Below, piece after piece: positions 21,491-32,989 of a stretch of 64,000 nt of DNA. Position numbers and translations under genes: made by a program. The stretch's first letter is position 1. Each line of letters begins with the position of its first letter. The notes below the pieces were generated by a model. The model saw only the letters and a program-made list of their open reading frames with translations, was not told where the DNA came from and made no database searches. Origin of the DNA: Moniliella sp. 'wahieum' (Eukaryota > Basidiomycota > Moniliellomycetes > Moniliellales > Moniliellaceae); the NCBI GenBank assembly GCA_003971905.1, contig RSEE01000067.1, positions 186,001-250,000 on the forward strand, in the 5' to 3' direction.

Positions 21491-24400
21491 CTGGTGGCGC
21501 CCCCAAGTATAACTCCCGCAAGATGAACGGTTAATAGGTTTAGACGTAGCGTTCCCCCTGTCCCAGCCTTAAGCTCTGCCAATGAAATGGACGTGTTCTA
21601 GGTTCCTTCGCCCTGGTGACTATATACACTTTTTCTCATTCTCATATATATATACTTACCCGCATTCAAAAGTATAGGTCTTCCACCTTGTCCATTGGTT
21701 TTGCTCTATTGGTTGCTTCATTGGTTATGTGATCGATCGGAAGCTGACGGATATCTTATCCACCCCCACTGTACTTGCTCGGACTCCGACTCATAAAGCA
21801 ATGGGGTCTTCATCTCCTATGTCCGCCTAAGACAATCGATACTTGTTATACTGCGTAACAAGTCGCCACAGGATGTATAGATCCAATTACAGGGCATGTA
21901 TTGCCTACACACTGACTGATGTGCTCATTGATGAAAGTACGGTGCTACGGCAACCCCAGAGACTCGCTCAACCGTGGTGTGTGAAATGCATGATACATGT
22001 CCATGGCTCTCTCCCCGCAGAGGCAAATCTCTTTTCGTGGTCAGGGCCTCCATTGAGGAATGCTTTAGAATGTGGTTCGAGCTGCGTGCGCTTCAACGTC
22101 ATGCAGGGACTAGCGTTGAGCCGCATACTATGTTGGACATTGGTGGCGGCGTTTTGAAGGGGTGTGTGTATGTGATGGGTATGACCATCGCATCTCCCAC
22201 CGGCCCATCAACTGGTGAGGCTGAGGCCCTCAGGGCCACTGTTTTGTAACTTGAAGTCCACCGGCTGCCGGCTCCTTATAAATCCCAAACATCGTCTCAC
22301 GGGGTGGATCGCTCGGTTTTATCGCAGGCAAAAAAAATCATTTGTTCACAAAACGTCTTAGGCCTTAGGTCTCTGTAATACACGATTTTTGACCAACCGG
22401 CGTTGCCCCCAATGCGGTGGTCTACCCAGTACGGTGGACTATAATCGGTTTTGCTGAAGACTTCAAGTAACCAACTGCTTTGCCATATATCCCATCCTCG
22501 AATCTGAGTTGGGGCGAAGCCCACAACGATATAATTATGTACAGTGTGATTAGTAGTGACTAATAGTCACTAACGACCACCAAGTAGTGGTCACTGGTCA
22601 AGGACTGAAGACGATTGGGGCTACCGGTTTAGAATTCGCGTATCTCCTCCTTCGTTAGGCTAGTGTAAAGACGTTGGGACAGGCACAATAATATACATCC
22701 CCTTGTCCTTCATGTTATTGTATCTTCATCCCCTTCGAAATGTCTCTCCCCCAACCATCTGCCGGCAGAGATTGGCAATTGTGCATTCGATAAGCAACTC
22801 AATAAGCCGAATAGGCCATGCAGTTCCACTCTCAAGGGCTGGCAGGGCTTTTGTGTGGGGGGTAAGTTCTGCTCCACAGAAGAGGTACCTGGGGTACCTG
22901 AGGGCTGCCACACTGACCACACCAACCGCGCACTGAAGAGATCCACAGCTTCCAAGCTTCAGCTCCCCCAGGCCTCCTATTCAGTGTGCAAACATGCCTG
23001 CGGGTATGCACAGTATATATGCCAGTTGCAGGCCAATGATTAATGATCGCTCACTGTACGGCCACTGCCTGGATCGCAAGTTGGTCGTCACAGTCACTGG
23101 CTACTTCGAAGTCAGTAGAAGCGTTTACATGTTCAAGCGTTAATGCATAATGCCGGACTCGAGATCTGCTCGACCACTGGGGTCCTAACCTAATGCTAGC
23201 CATCTGTTCCGCCTCTGTTTCCCCTGACTGCATCCCCCCACTTGCCCCCACAACTTGGTGCTACTGGCATTAGCACTTGGCGCGTAGCGCTCATTAGCGC
23301 TTTCTTTTCGTGTGTCGCACTTACTATTCTGGGCAGCACAACCCACAACCACGTGCCGAAAGCTCCTAAGGCCTAAAGATCATGCATGGCCCTTATGACG
23401 TACGCGTTTCCGATCGACCACTCGGTCATGCATCCTGCCCCAGGCACTAGGCACCATAGATCATCGATCACCGACCATTAATCATTGCAGGATACGCGTC
23501 ACATCGCCGGCGGGATTCCAGGTATCACTGACAGACACGCTGAGTACTGATCGCAGGACAAGCACGTCACGTGTGTGATGCATGTGATGGCACAGGCCAC
23601 GCGCTGTTGCTCGCCACCACCCAACATGCAATCGATGTGGCAATCTATGACATGCTGTGTGCACAGAGTGCCAAGTAGTAAGTACTCAACAACTGAGTAC
23701 TGAAGGTACTGAAGCTTGAAATTGAATAAACTGAAGTTGAAGTTGAAGCTTGAAGCCGTACCATAGCTATACTGAAGCTTGAAGATGGTACCCGCTAAAA
23801 ACCGAGCGCCTCCACAAATCTTGGATCAATCCTTGACACACCTGGGTGATCGACGGTACCGCAGAGAGTCTGGCCAGGGCAGCGATCCGGCCGTCTCAGA
23901 ACTTATAAAATACGTGCATGCTCAGTGCGCTCAGCTCAAGTTGAGCCTCAACGCTCGACGTCACGCGTCAGTAATCGATAATCATTCTTTTGGTCCGCCT
24001 GTGCATGTCGTCCATACGGCGTTTCAAGCGCCTCTTCAGGAGCTTTTGGAGCTTGGAGAGCTGTGGCGCATTGCAAGTGACATGCATGTGACGCGCGTGA
24101 CATATGATGGCATCCATGTGATCTGGACGCGAATAGCAGGCGTTTTTTTAGGTACGAGACCCGAGAGATTGTGACGTTTTGTAGGTGTGATTTGGGGATT
24201 ATGCATGGGTGTAACATGTAAACGTTAACGTGTTACATGTTAACGTTTAACGTTTAACGTTCAACCCGCCCAATGTTGGTTGGCGCGCGGTTGAGACGCG
24301 TTGACGGGCTGATGTTGAAGGGGTAAAGCTGTAAATTTAAAGGTGTTGAACGTCGACGTTTTTTTATACGCGGTTAACACGCCGGTTACACCAGTTACAT

Positions 24401-25700
24401 GTTACACCAGTTGTACATATGGCATGGTTGCCGATTCCAGTTGCACGACTCCGGTGGCGTTTTGAACGTTGAACGTGTTGGACGTGTTGATCGAACGTTG
24501 AACGTTGAATATATTCATCGTTGATGCATTGATGCATGATGGCGACGAAGGGGGCGGATATATGATGCATGGCGTCCATGGTGTGCATGGTGGCGGAGTT
24601 CGGAGAGTTGTGAGAATGTGAGATCTGGGAGGAAAGCGCACAGGTACGGTGGCGACTGGGAGAAAAGTATCGAGCCTCGATTGAGTGGCCATCGATCAGG
24701 TCCAGGCCTCAGGCCTCAGGCCTCGTAACGCGTAACCGGTAACCAGTAACTAGTAATAGTAACCAGCAACCCTCAGACTGGGGCTCTAACGGGTAAATCT
24801 TAAGCCAACAACAACGGGCACAACCAAGTACATCTAAACACAAACTGGCTTCAAGCTTAACATAGCTTAACTAAGCGATTAACCAGCATGGGCAATCGGC
24901 ACGCGTCATGCGTTAGCGCACTGTGTCACACGTAGCGTCACCGAATCATTAATCACCGAGCCACCGGGTCACCGGTCACCGGTCATCGGTCTTCGGCCAC
25001 CGGGCACCGGTCAGGCCGGTCACCGGTCACCAAAGCCAATCTATTCAGTCACAACTTGTGGTCACCGTCCACCGTTGCCACTGATGGCGGGATGGGATCA
25101 ATTCGATCCATGTCAGTACGTCACGCGTCAGTACTCCGTACACTCAGGATCCATTTCGCAATGGCACGTTAGAGCGGTGCTGGGCGGTGCACGCGGTGCT
25201 CTGGGGTGCTGCGAGCTTCGAGACAAAGGAAAGTACGTAGCGCAGATAATCGATGCTGCATACTGCAGACGCAGTCTTAGGACTTAGGACTTAGTACTTA
25301 GTGCTGGTGCATGACATGCATGACATGTGATGCACAATGCATGATGCCCGCCGCAGGGCTCTGTCTCAGGCCGCACGACAGGAGACCGAAGCAGTGCGGC
25401 GAGTCTCGCGCACTCAACATATATCGGTCGCTTCCCCCCGCCACCGTCTTCTTCCATCTGTCTTCTTCTGCCCCCCGCCCTGGGGCCGCCAGCACCGATC
25501 CACGCCCACTTGAACCTTCTGTCCGTCCCCAGCCTCTCACCATCACCATCGCCATCGCCATCACCATCACCATCCTCCCCCCCCCGCTCCGTTTTTCCCT
25601 GCTCCCACCGCTCGCGCAGCCTGAGCGTTACTGGCCTGCCACCGCGCCCAACGGTTCCAGCTCAAGTACTGCTCGGACCCTACTCCCTTCCCTGCGGGCC
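21491..25700. other. Gene-free region with dense palindromic iterations
   Basis: No gene recognised in about 4.2 kb. The densest palindromic iterations lie here: AAGCTTGA units at 23,708-23,785, AACGTT units at 24,221-24,264 and 24,460-24,512, AGGCCTC then GTAACNN units at 24,708-24,775, GGTCACC units at 24,958-25,030, and TTAGGAC units at 25,273-25,303. A CATCRC microsatellite lies near 25,538-25,575. Confidence 0.6.
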
Positions 25701-26039
25701 AACGTTCCGTGCTACTGCCAGCCCCTGTTGAACGTTAACTGCGTGCCCTATCCGTGCCACTCCGGCCTGCTCTCTGGCCACTTTGCACCACACCCACTCC
25801 ACCCCCTCCACCCCAACTCCATCATCCCGACCTCACCCCGGCCAACTATGTCCCCCACACCCACACCCACGCCCATGCCCATGCCCTGATTATCACCATG
25901 ACAATTCCTATGCACACGGCACCGGCCCAGTTTTCCTACCTGCCGATGCCTTCAGGCCACGCGCCGCATCCGTCTTGCCTCCGTCCTTGCCACCGGCCCC
26001 CACCCGGGCCGAGGTGCCACCTGCCCTGAGCCCCCGTTT

Positions 26040-27185
26040 ATGTCGCGCCAGTCTCAGGCCGTGATGGAGGTCGATGCCAACTTCGAGGAGCGCGCGGTGC
26101 CCATCCAGGTTGATGGCTCCTCACCTCGCTGGGTATGCCACCCGCCTCCAACCCCCTATGACGAACACCCTCCAGGCGGGATTGAGCAACTGTATGGCTT
26201 CCGCGCCCTGTCGGAGCTGTGTGAAGCCGTCATCACCGTCCTCTTCTCCTGCCCCCCCGTCGTTAGCCCTCCAGAAGGGGCATCCCGTCCACGATCGAGG
26301 ACGAACCCTTCGGGCGAAACACCTCGGTTGGTGGAGTTGTGGCATATGCGTTGAATCGTACCCGTCTGCCCACCCTGGTCGTTTACCAAGCCCTCTACCT
26401 TTCAAGCGCCTTAAACAACGCTTTCCGTCGTCACGTGGCCCAGCGGCCAACCGGCTCTTCATCTCCGCTTGATGCTTTCGAGCAAGGCGATTTGCGACGA
26501 CACATACTCCAACAAGTCCTGGACGATTGTCGGGCAGGGCTGTTCAGCCTAAAGACATCAACACTATGGAGCAGGAGCTGTTTAATTTCTGGGGCACCGG
26601 GTCAACGTCTGCGGAACAGCTTCTCGGTTTCGCCGATCTGTTGGAACGAGGGTGTCTTGATGAGGCACTCTACATCCCTCCTCGCACTGCCGCACCCAGT
26701 TCGGCTGCGCCCCCACCTATGGCCCACCTTGCTCCTGACTCAGGCACCACCACCTTCACCCCCGAACCGTCGCCTACTAAGCTAACCTGGCCCTTCTCCA
26801 CCCGCTCCACCCGCTCTTACTCTTCGCCCCTTCGACCTTTGGGAGCTAAATCTACCTTGGCCAACTCACTAGCGAACCCACCTTTCTCCCGTCGTCAACG
26901 CTCTAGAATCTACCACCACCGCCTCCCCTTCCATGTCTTGGACTCAGACCGGACCAGCAACCAACCCCTTTGTCCAACTGCATGCGCCTCGTCTGGAGTC
27001 ACCCTGGAACCACCCCCTCCTCGCCTCGTGTGTTGCCCAGCCCGACAAGCTACTGTCCTCCGAAAACACGTTTCCCCCCTTTTGTCGGCCGAAGTTCGGG
27101 CGATTCCTCTTCAGGTTCACTTGGTATGCCCGTAGGGCGATCCCGTGCCTCGTCCGCTTCCACCCCCATTGTGGAGGTGGGTTGA
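26040..27185 (+). CDS. PCL-type (PHO80-like) cyclin
   Basis: Partners a Pho85-type cyclin-dependent kinase in cell-cycle or polarity control. Cyclin-box blocks are clear, though spread over frames: LSELCEAVITVLFSCPP, then VVAYALNRTRLPTLVVYQAL (about 26,335-26,395), RLKQRFPSSRGPAANRLFIS, then MLSSKAICDDTYSNKSW and TIVGQG (about 26,470-26,540), LFSLKDINTMEQELFNF, and SAEQLLGFADLLERG. The signature ICDDTYSNKSW is typical of PCL1/PCL2/PCL9 relatives. A Ser/Pro-rich tail follows, possibly ending at 27,185. Four or more frame changes are present. The ATG at 26,040 is the first in the frame of the N-terminal homology, but an earlier start with a Pro-rich extension from about 25,850 is possible. Confidence 0.8.
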
Positions 27186-27319
27186 TTCGTACCCCTTCGT
27201 CGGTCGTGATGGAACATGATTATCATTGGTTCCACCACCGTGGAAAAGCCCCCCCACCTCCACCTTTGCCGTTGACCTTGCCCCTTTCCTTTGATCCACA
27301 GGCCAACCCTTTGGCCTAG

Positions 27320-29403
27320 GTTTCGGCACCTACCACGTACTTTCTCTCCTCCCACCTCTTCCCTAGCCTCTTTTCCAACAACCTCCTTCGGGTTTGGGCC
27401 CGCCAGCTCCAGTTTTGTTTTTTTCTCATGGGCCGGCTGGTGCCCGTACCCAGGGGCCATCGATCATCCGGGATCGGTAGCGCATTTTGGGGCTCTTTAC
27501 CTGCCACTGTCACAGAACAATCGCGTTTTCCTCTTTTCTCTTGTCGGCTTACCGGCGCGGCACCGTTTTGGCCTTCGTTTTACTTTCCTTTTTGACACGG
27601 TGATTTGCAGTTTCTTTTTGTTTGTTTTGAGAGCGTGCCCCAGTTCCCCCCCCTTCATCCTCCCGCCCCCATTCCCACCCACTTTTCCTTGTCTCTCTTT
27701 TCTCCTCCCCCCCCTCCCCTCTCTCCTTCTCTCCCCCTACACACGACGTGCGAATCCAAAGCGCACGTCATACCCTCCTGTACCCAACTCCTCATTTCTG
27801 TCTAGTTGTCCCCGTCCTGCTTCATTCTATTCATGTTTGTCCCATCGTAGTCGACTTGTGTTCAGCTGGAGAGCTGGAAAGCTGCAGGGCTGGAGGGCTG
27901 GAGGACTGGAGACCTGGAAACGTGGTAGGTGTCGTGCGCTGGCTTCTTGATGTTCCTGTTACACCTGTACCTGTTACCAGTACCCTCTTCGCTTGGCGAT
28001 GCGTCGCGAGTACTAAGTGAGTATTAAGTGAGTCCTGAGTATGCTCAGCTTCTCGTAAGCGATGCGACGGATGAGATTTAGGTTGTGCTAACAATGAACC
28101 GATGGGTGGACTGTAGCTTTGGGAGATTTGGGCTAGAGAAAACGTTGTAGATCGCAGCATGGAATTGATAGATAGATATGTGACCTCCGTCTGCCAAAGC
28201 AGGAGACCGCTTTTTTGACAGTGGTTTATCGTCTGACGTGGCAGAGTGAGTAGGCCAGCCTTGGGAGGCTCATTAAGTTCATTACTTCTACAAGCTCTCC
28301 TAAATCGTGTCAGGCATGCCTGTGGATATAGGGGCTTATGCGCTTATACATGGCCACATTATGCAATTAGGCTTCTCTATGATATTGTCCTCGCGGTTCG
28401 ATCGATTCCCCCCTCTCATCGTGGCGAACGCAGTGCATATGTTGTGCGGCCAAAAACTCGAGTTAAATCCGCCGTTACTAGTTGGTATAGTTACAGGTAC
28501 TCGAGTTGCTTAATAGGAGAAGGCACCCTCGTTTATTTTGCTCACGCGCTCGCGTCGATCCGCCACGTCGGCTGGTGTACACGTCATACATAAAGTTCGT
28601 AAAACCTTCAATACCCCCTGGAAATTCAGTCGCCCACATTGTTGGACCGCCACTTGATCGTTCCTTGCCGTTCAGGCAGAATCAGCACTGCTATTACAGC
28701 CAGAAGTGTGGATCGACCTGACCGCCTGGCCGCCTGCCTGATCGCTGACCACCGAACGCTGTATTGGGTTCACTGGTTCGCTGGTCACCGGGTTTAACGT
28801 TGATTCAATGTGCAATCCCTCCTGCGTCTCGATACATACCTTGTCCTCAAGCTTCTTGCGTTTAGCTTAAGCTTCTGGCCTTAAGCTTCTTGCTCCCCCT
28901 CACATGCACACAAGGCCAATACAGGGGTTTTTTTTATATGTTGACGCTCGCCACGTTCTCCGGAAGCTCCTATACAATGCGAATTGCTTTGCCTACGAGA
29001 GCTGTTCGCTTCTGGGCTCCTGTACCTGGGACCTGGTTGTCTTTCCTGTCTAGTCCATCGCACTGCCTCCTCCCTCCGATCTCATACTTATCCCCCATCA
29101 GGCTTCAGGGACATCTGGATCTCACCGCCTCATCTCCATGTGGTGCCAGAGGAGGGCCCCCGGTTGGTTCATTTGCAAAAACAACTCCGGGGCTTCCAAA
29201 TCGTGAGGTCCACGCCTCCTTTTCTGTCGTCTGGCGCAGGACGCCTGATCCGCCACTCCACAATACCCAACGCACAGAGACTCATGGAACGATGGACCTT
29301 GCCAGGCCCAACCAGTAAGCAGCCCTAGATTTGGATTTCCGTGTCACTAGAAGAGAGATTGACATACATGACCAGGAACGGGATAAGAACATTGAGAGTA
29401 AGA
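27320..29403. other. Spacer between cyclin and PKA genes
   Basis: No gene recognised. A pyrimidine-rich tract runs about 27,600-27,740. A degenerate tandem repeat of GCTGGAGAG-like units lies at 27,863-27,920, and AAGTGAGT-like iterations lie at 28,014-28,045. Confidence 0.45.
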
Positions 29404-30743
29404 TCAGAACTCGGGAAGAGGTAGCCATAAGGATCCGGCCGTTCCGGGTGGTTGTACTCGCTAATGTCCACTTCTTCGTACCGCTCAAACCTGTCGTGTT
29501 CACGTGGATTAGTATGCGAGTCGCCATGGACAGAGCAGAGGAAGATACATACTGGCTGCCATCGCCGTCGATGCCAATGGCAGGGATGTAAGGCGCATGG
29601 ATCTCCCGTCGTGCGAGCTTGGCCCAGTCCACCTCGGCAAACCAGAGGTGGGAAAAAATATCGTGCGATCCACGTGCCAGATTACCATACCGTTTGTCAA
29701 ATCGGGGGTGAGCAAGTTCTTGAGCAAGTCCTTGGCACCCGTTTCGAAAAACGGCGGGAAACGGACTTTGCACGCCACGATCTTCTCGTACAGTTTGATG
29801 GGGTTCTTATCGTCGGTGTAAAACGGCGGATGACCCGCCAACATCTCGTACAGCAGGACCCCAACGACCACCAGTCCACCGCCTTGTTGTACGGCTTGGC
29901 ACTTACAATTTCCGGCGCAAGGTAATCTGGTGTACCACACAGCGTCCACGTCACATCTGGCACGTACTTGGCAAATCCAAAGTCGGTCACTTTCAAATGA
30001 CCATCGGCGGCAATCAAGATGTTCTCGGGCTTGAGGTCGCGGTAAATGTACCCATGGAATGAAGGTAGTCCAGCGAGCGCAACCTCGGCCGCGTAGAATT
30101 TTGCCACGGGGGCAGGGAACCGTTGACTCTTGCGTAGCAACGTGAACAGTTCTCCTCCCGGAACAAAGTCCATCACCATGTACAAAAATGTGGGGTCTTG
30201 CATGGTACCCCACAAGTTGACCAGAACGGGTGCCGTACCGCAGCCAACACGGCACGTTCGGAATTGGTGTGCTCCACCTGCTTCATTCGTACCACCTTCT
30301 CCTTACGTAGCACCTTGATCGCATACGGTCGCCCATTGTGACGCGACCGGACTAGGTGCACGCCCCAAAGGAACCGGTTCCCAGTGTCTTTTGGATGGTA
30401 AAGTCACTGAGAGTAGCGGCCACTGAGCTTGCGCTTTGCGGCTGGGCATGGGGTTGGGCTTGGGCTTGTTGCGCTTGCATTGCGGCTGCGGTTGTACTTG
30501 CGCGGGAGTGTGGGTCTGGGGCTGGGCTGAGTCTGGGTCTGAGTCGGATTCTGGATCTGAGACTGAACTTGAGTGAGCCGGGGCCTGGCCGGGGTCTGAG
30601 CCGGGTCTGATCCGGGATGGGAGACGAAGGTGAGCCTGGTGCAGCGCAGGTGCCGTCACACCGGGCACAGCTGGCTCTGCCGGCACAGTGGGGGCCGTGG
30701 CAGGGACAACGTCAGGGGTGCGCAGCTCAGCAGGCTGGGCCAT
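29404..30743 (-). CDS. TPK: cAMP-dependent protein kinase catalytic subunit (PKA)
   Basis: AGC-family Ser/Thr kinase. After a long Pro/Ser/Gln-rich N-terminal extension, the kinase core shows the Gly loop GTGSFG (about 30,385), [19 protein letters not shown] with the catalytic Lys, [46 protein letters not shown] (about 30,030), [29 protein letters not shown], and [16 protein letters not shown]. The PKA-specific tail runs [37 protein letters not shown]. An intron at 29,552-29,491 (62 nt, GTATGT...CAG) joins the last exon, [16 protein letters not shown]...YGYLFPSS, stop at 29,404. Several small deletions break the frame. The start is uncertain; 30,743 opens [10 protein letters not shown] and 30,947 is the alternative. 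Confidence 0.9.
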
Positions 30744-31920
30744 GGGAGCAGGCGACGGGGGCAGTGGGGGCAGGAGTTGTGGTGGTGGTGGTGGCGATGG
30801 CGATGGTGGTAGCGATGGTGGTGGTGCGGGACCAAGGAGGATGGGATGATGGAAGGAGGCTGTGCAGCCAACGCCTGCGAACGCACAGTCGAACGGGTGG
30901 GCTGCGCCTGGCGAGGACCGAGTGAGTCGTGAACCAGCCAGGGACATGATGCATGACAGCCCCCGTGACGCGTGACTGGCTTGCTGGCTGCCTTCCGCCG
31001 GTGGAACGTCAACACGGAAATCCCACCTCGCCAGGTCACGTGCACCCGCCGTGGCTCCTGACCTGAGACTGCCCACCACCCCGCGTCCGTGCACCGCCGA
31101 CGCCAGACGCATAGACTCGGTCCTGAGCTGAGCGCTCGCAGCTGGTCTTGCTCTGGATCCTGCCCGTGCCCCGATCGGCCCCCCTCACCCATTTCGTTTC
31201 GGATGGCACTGACCCATCTACCATGCCTCCTTCCTCCTGAGCGAGGCGCAGCGGCCTGTTCTAGCCCTTCGTCACCTTGGGCACCATGCCTTTCCACCCC
31301 ACCGTCCGGTCCGGGTGGCTCACCACATTCTTGTCCTGGACCAACGTGTTTGCTTTCCACAGCTACTTTCCAGGGACGCCCAATCCGCAGGTGAAGAAGA
31401 AAGCGCTGGTTGGGCTTGTACCATTCCCCACTCCACACCGCGTTCTACACTTCGCTCACCCACCCCCCTTCCCACCGTTCCTAATCTGAACGTAGTCCCT
31501 CTTTGCTTGGAAACTTAACAGCACCGTCCCCGTCTCCATAAACACGACTGACACATACGGCTCGTGCTCAGGGAGCTCTCGGTCTGTAACTGACTTGGCC
31601 CAATGCGTCCTCACGCACCCGCCGTGCGTGCTGGAGCGGAGCACTAGGCCTGGCGCGCAACGGGACCAGTTCGACACAGTAGTAGGTGCGGACCAGGAAG
31701 AAGAGGGACGTTCGGGGCGGGCGAAGCCCCAAACGTACTACGGGCATATGCTACCCCAGACGCGAGCGGCGCCAATAGGAAATGCCAGAAGAAGTACTGC
31801 ATTGCGTAGTCTCAGTAGGTACAAGACAACCGGGGGAGCAGGTCCATCTTCATCCAAAGGTAGGTGGGTAGAAGGGGTGCGGCAAGACGCCCTCCCCTCA
31901 CATTAGCGCGTTTAGCGCAG
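30744..31920. other. Upstream region of PKA and 3' flank of OST4
   Basis: A CCA/GCC-type microsatellite (minus strand CACCACCACC...) lies at 30,775-30,825. An open plus-strand frame at 31,287-31,390 (MPFHPTVRSGWLTTFLSWTN) and minus-strand frames near 31,456-31,677 were not recognised. Confidence 0.4.
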
Positions 31921-32116
31921 CTAGGCTTGGTCCTCCTCTTGCGCACGTACGTTAACCGCCAGCAGCTGGGTCATCCAGGGAGTCAGCAGGGCACACAGCA
32001 AGGAGGAGAGGAGGAGAGATGAACAGGAGGAGACGTACGTGGTAACCGACAATCAGCACCATGGCCAGCCCACCAAGGTAGTTGGACAACGCGGCCAGAC
32101 CAACGTCCGAAATCAT
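31921..32116 (-). CDS. OST4: Oligosaccharyltransferase subunit OST4 (40 residues)
   Basis: A tiny single-span ER membrane protein that stabilises the STT3-OST3/6 part of oligosaccharyltransferase for N-glycosylation. Exon 1 (32,116-32,039) encodes MISDVGLAALSNYLGG followed by a hydrophobic span (LAMVLIVGYH). An intron at 32,038-31,966 (73 nt, GTACGT...CAG) joins exon 2 (31,965-31,921), LLAVNVRAQEEDQA and stop. Yeast Ost4 starts MISDEQL and human OST4 starts MITDVQL with YHYVAVN after the span, matching well in length and order. The intron follows the conserved Tyr-His. The frame is intact. Confidence 0.9.
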
Positions 32117-32989
32117 TCTGTCGTGGGTGGTGGTCAGAGGCCCGAGGCACGAGTGCAACGTGGCGCCGCCCCACTTTGGCCACTTGGGCGTGGCATGGGC
32201 TCACTGGGCCATTCAGGGGCGGAACAGAGGAGCGGAACACGATGATCACAGGTGACCGGTGACCCTGGGGCAGGGCAGGGAAAGGGGAACTCAATATTGA
32301 TATTGCCAAGAGGCCAATTATTTAATTCCTAACCTCTTTCTGTCGCCACGACGGCTGCCGGCTCTTACTGTCTTTCCTTGGTCAGGCCACCACTCGAGAG
32401 AGGCTGTCAAAGATTGCCAAGGAACGATTGCTTCCGCTTGCCACATGAGTCTCGTTGGCAGCGACAAGATCTATATGTTTTGCGGGCTCCGCATGTAGTG
32501 ACTATAGTGGCCTCTACCTTCCAGCTTCAAGCTTTACACCAAGCTCACCATTCACCTTTGCAGCTAAGGCTGCGAGCTCACCTTGATTGTCTTTGTGGCT
32601 CAACCATCGTTCAGTGCAACGTTCAGCTCAGTCTCTATCTCGCCCCGTCTTTATCTCGAGCCAGGGCCACCCCGCACCGACACGCCAGGGACAACCTGAG
32701 ATCCATCCTTCCCCGACATTTAGCTGTGTACAGGATAGCACACCACATTCCATAACAGCCCCCCAGGAGCGAGAAGAGGGTTTACACGACGATGAGAATG
32801 GAACAAGGAGACATATAACAATGACTTTTCCTCCCTCTTTCGTCATCAAACAGGACCGGATTGAGTAGGGAGGGGGGAGTGTGAAGGAAAGAGGGAGAGA
32901 GGGGGAAGGAAAGAAGGAAGCAAGGAAGCGAGGAAGCAAGGAAGGACAGGAAGGTCAGGGCAGGACAGGATGATGCGGAGAGAGCACGA
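32117..32989. other. Upstream region of OST4 and 3' flank of the methyltransferase
   Basis: A polypurine tract of GGAAG/GAGGG units runs about 32,866-32,965. No gene recognised. Confidence 0.45.

Noticed and set aside
24708-25030. CRISPR-like array
   Set aside because: Units are 7-8 bases, contiguous and palindromic, with no spacers, in a fungal genome.
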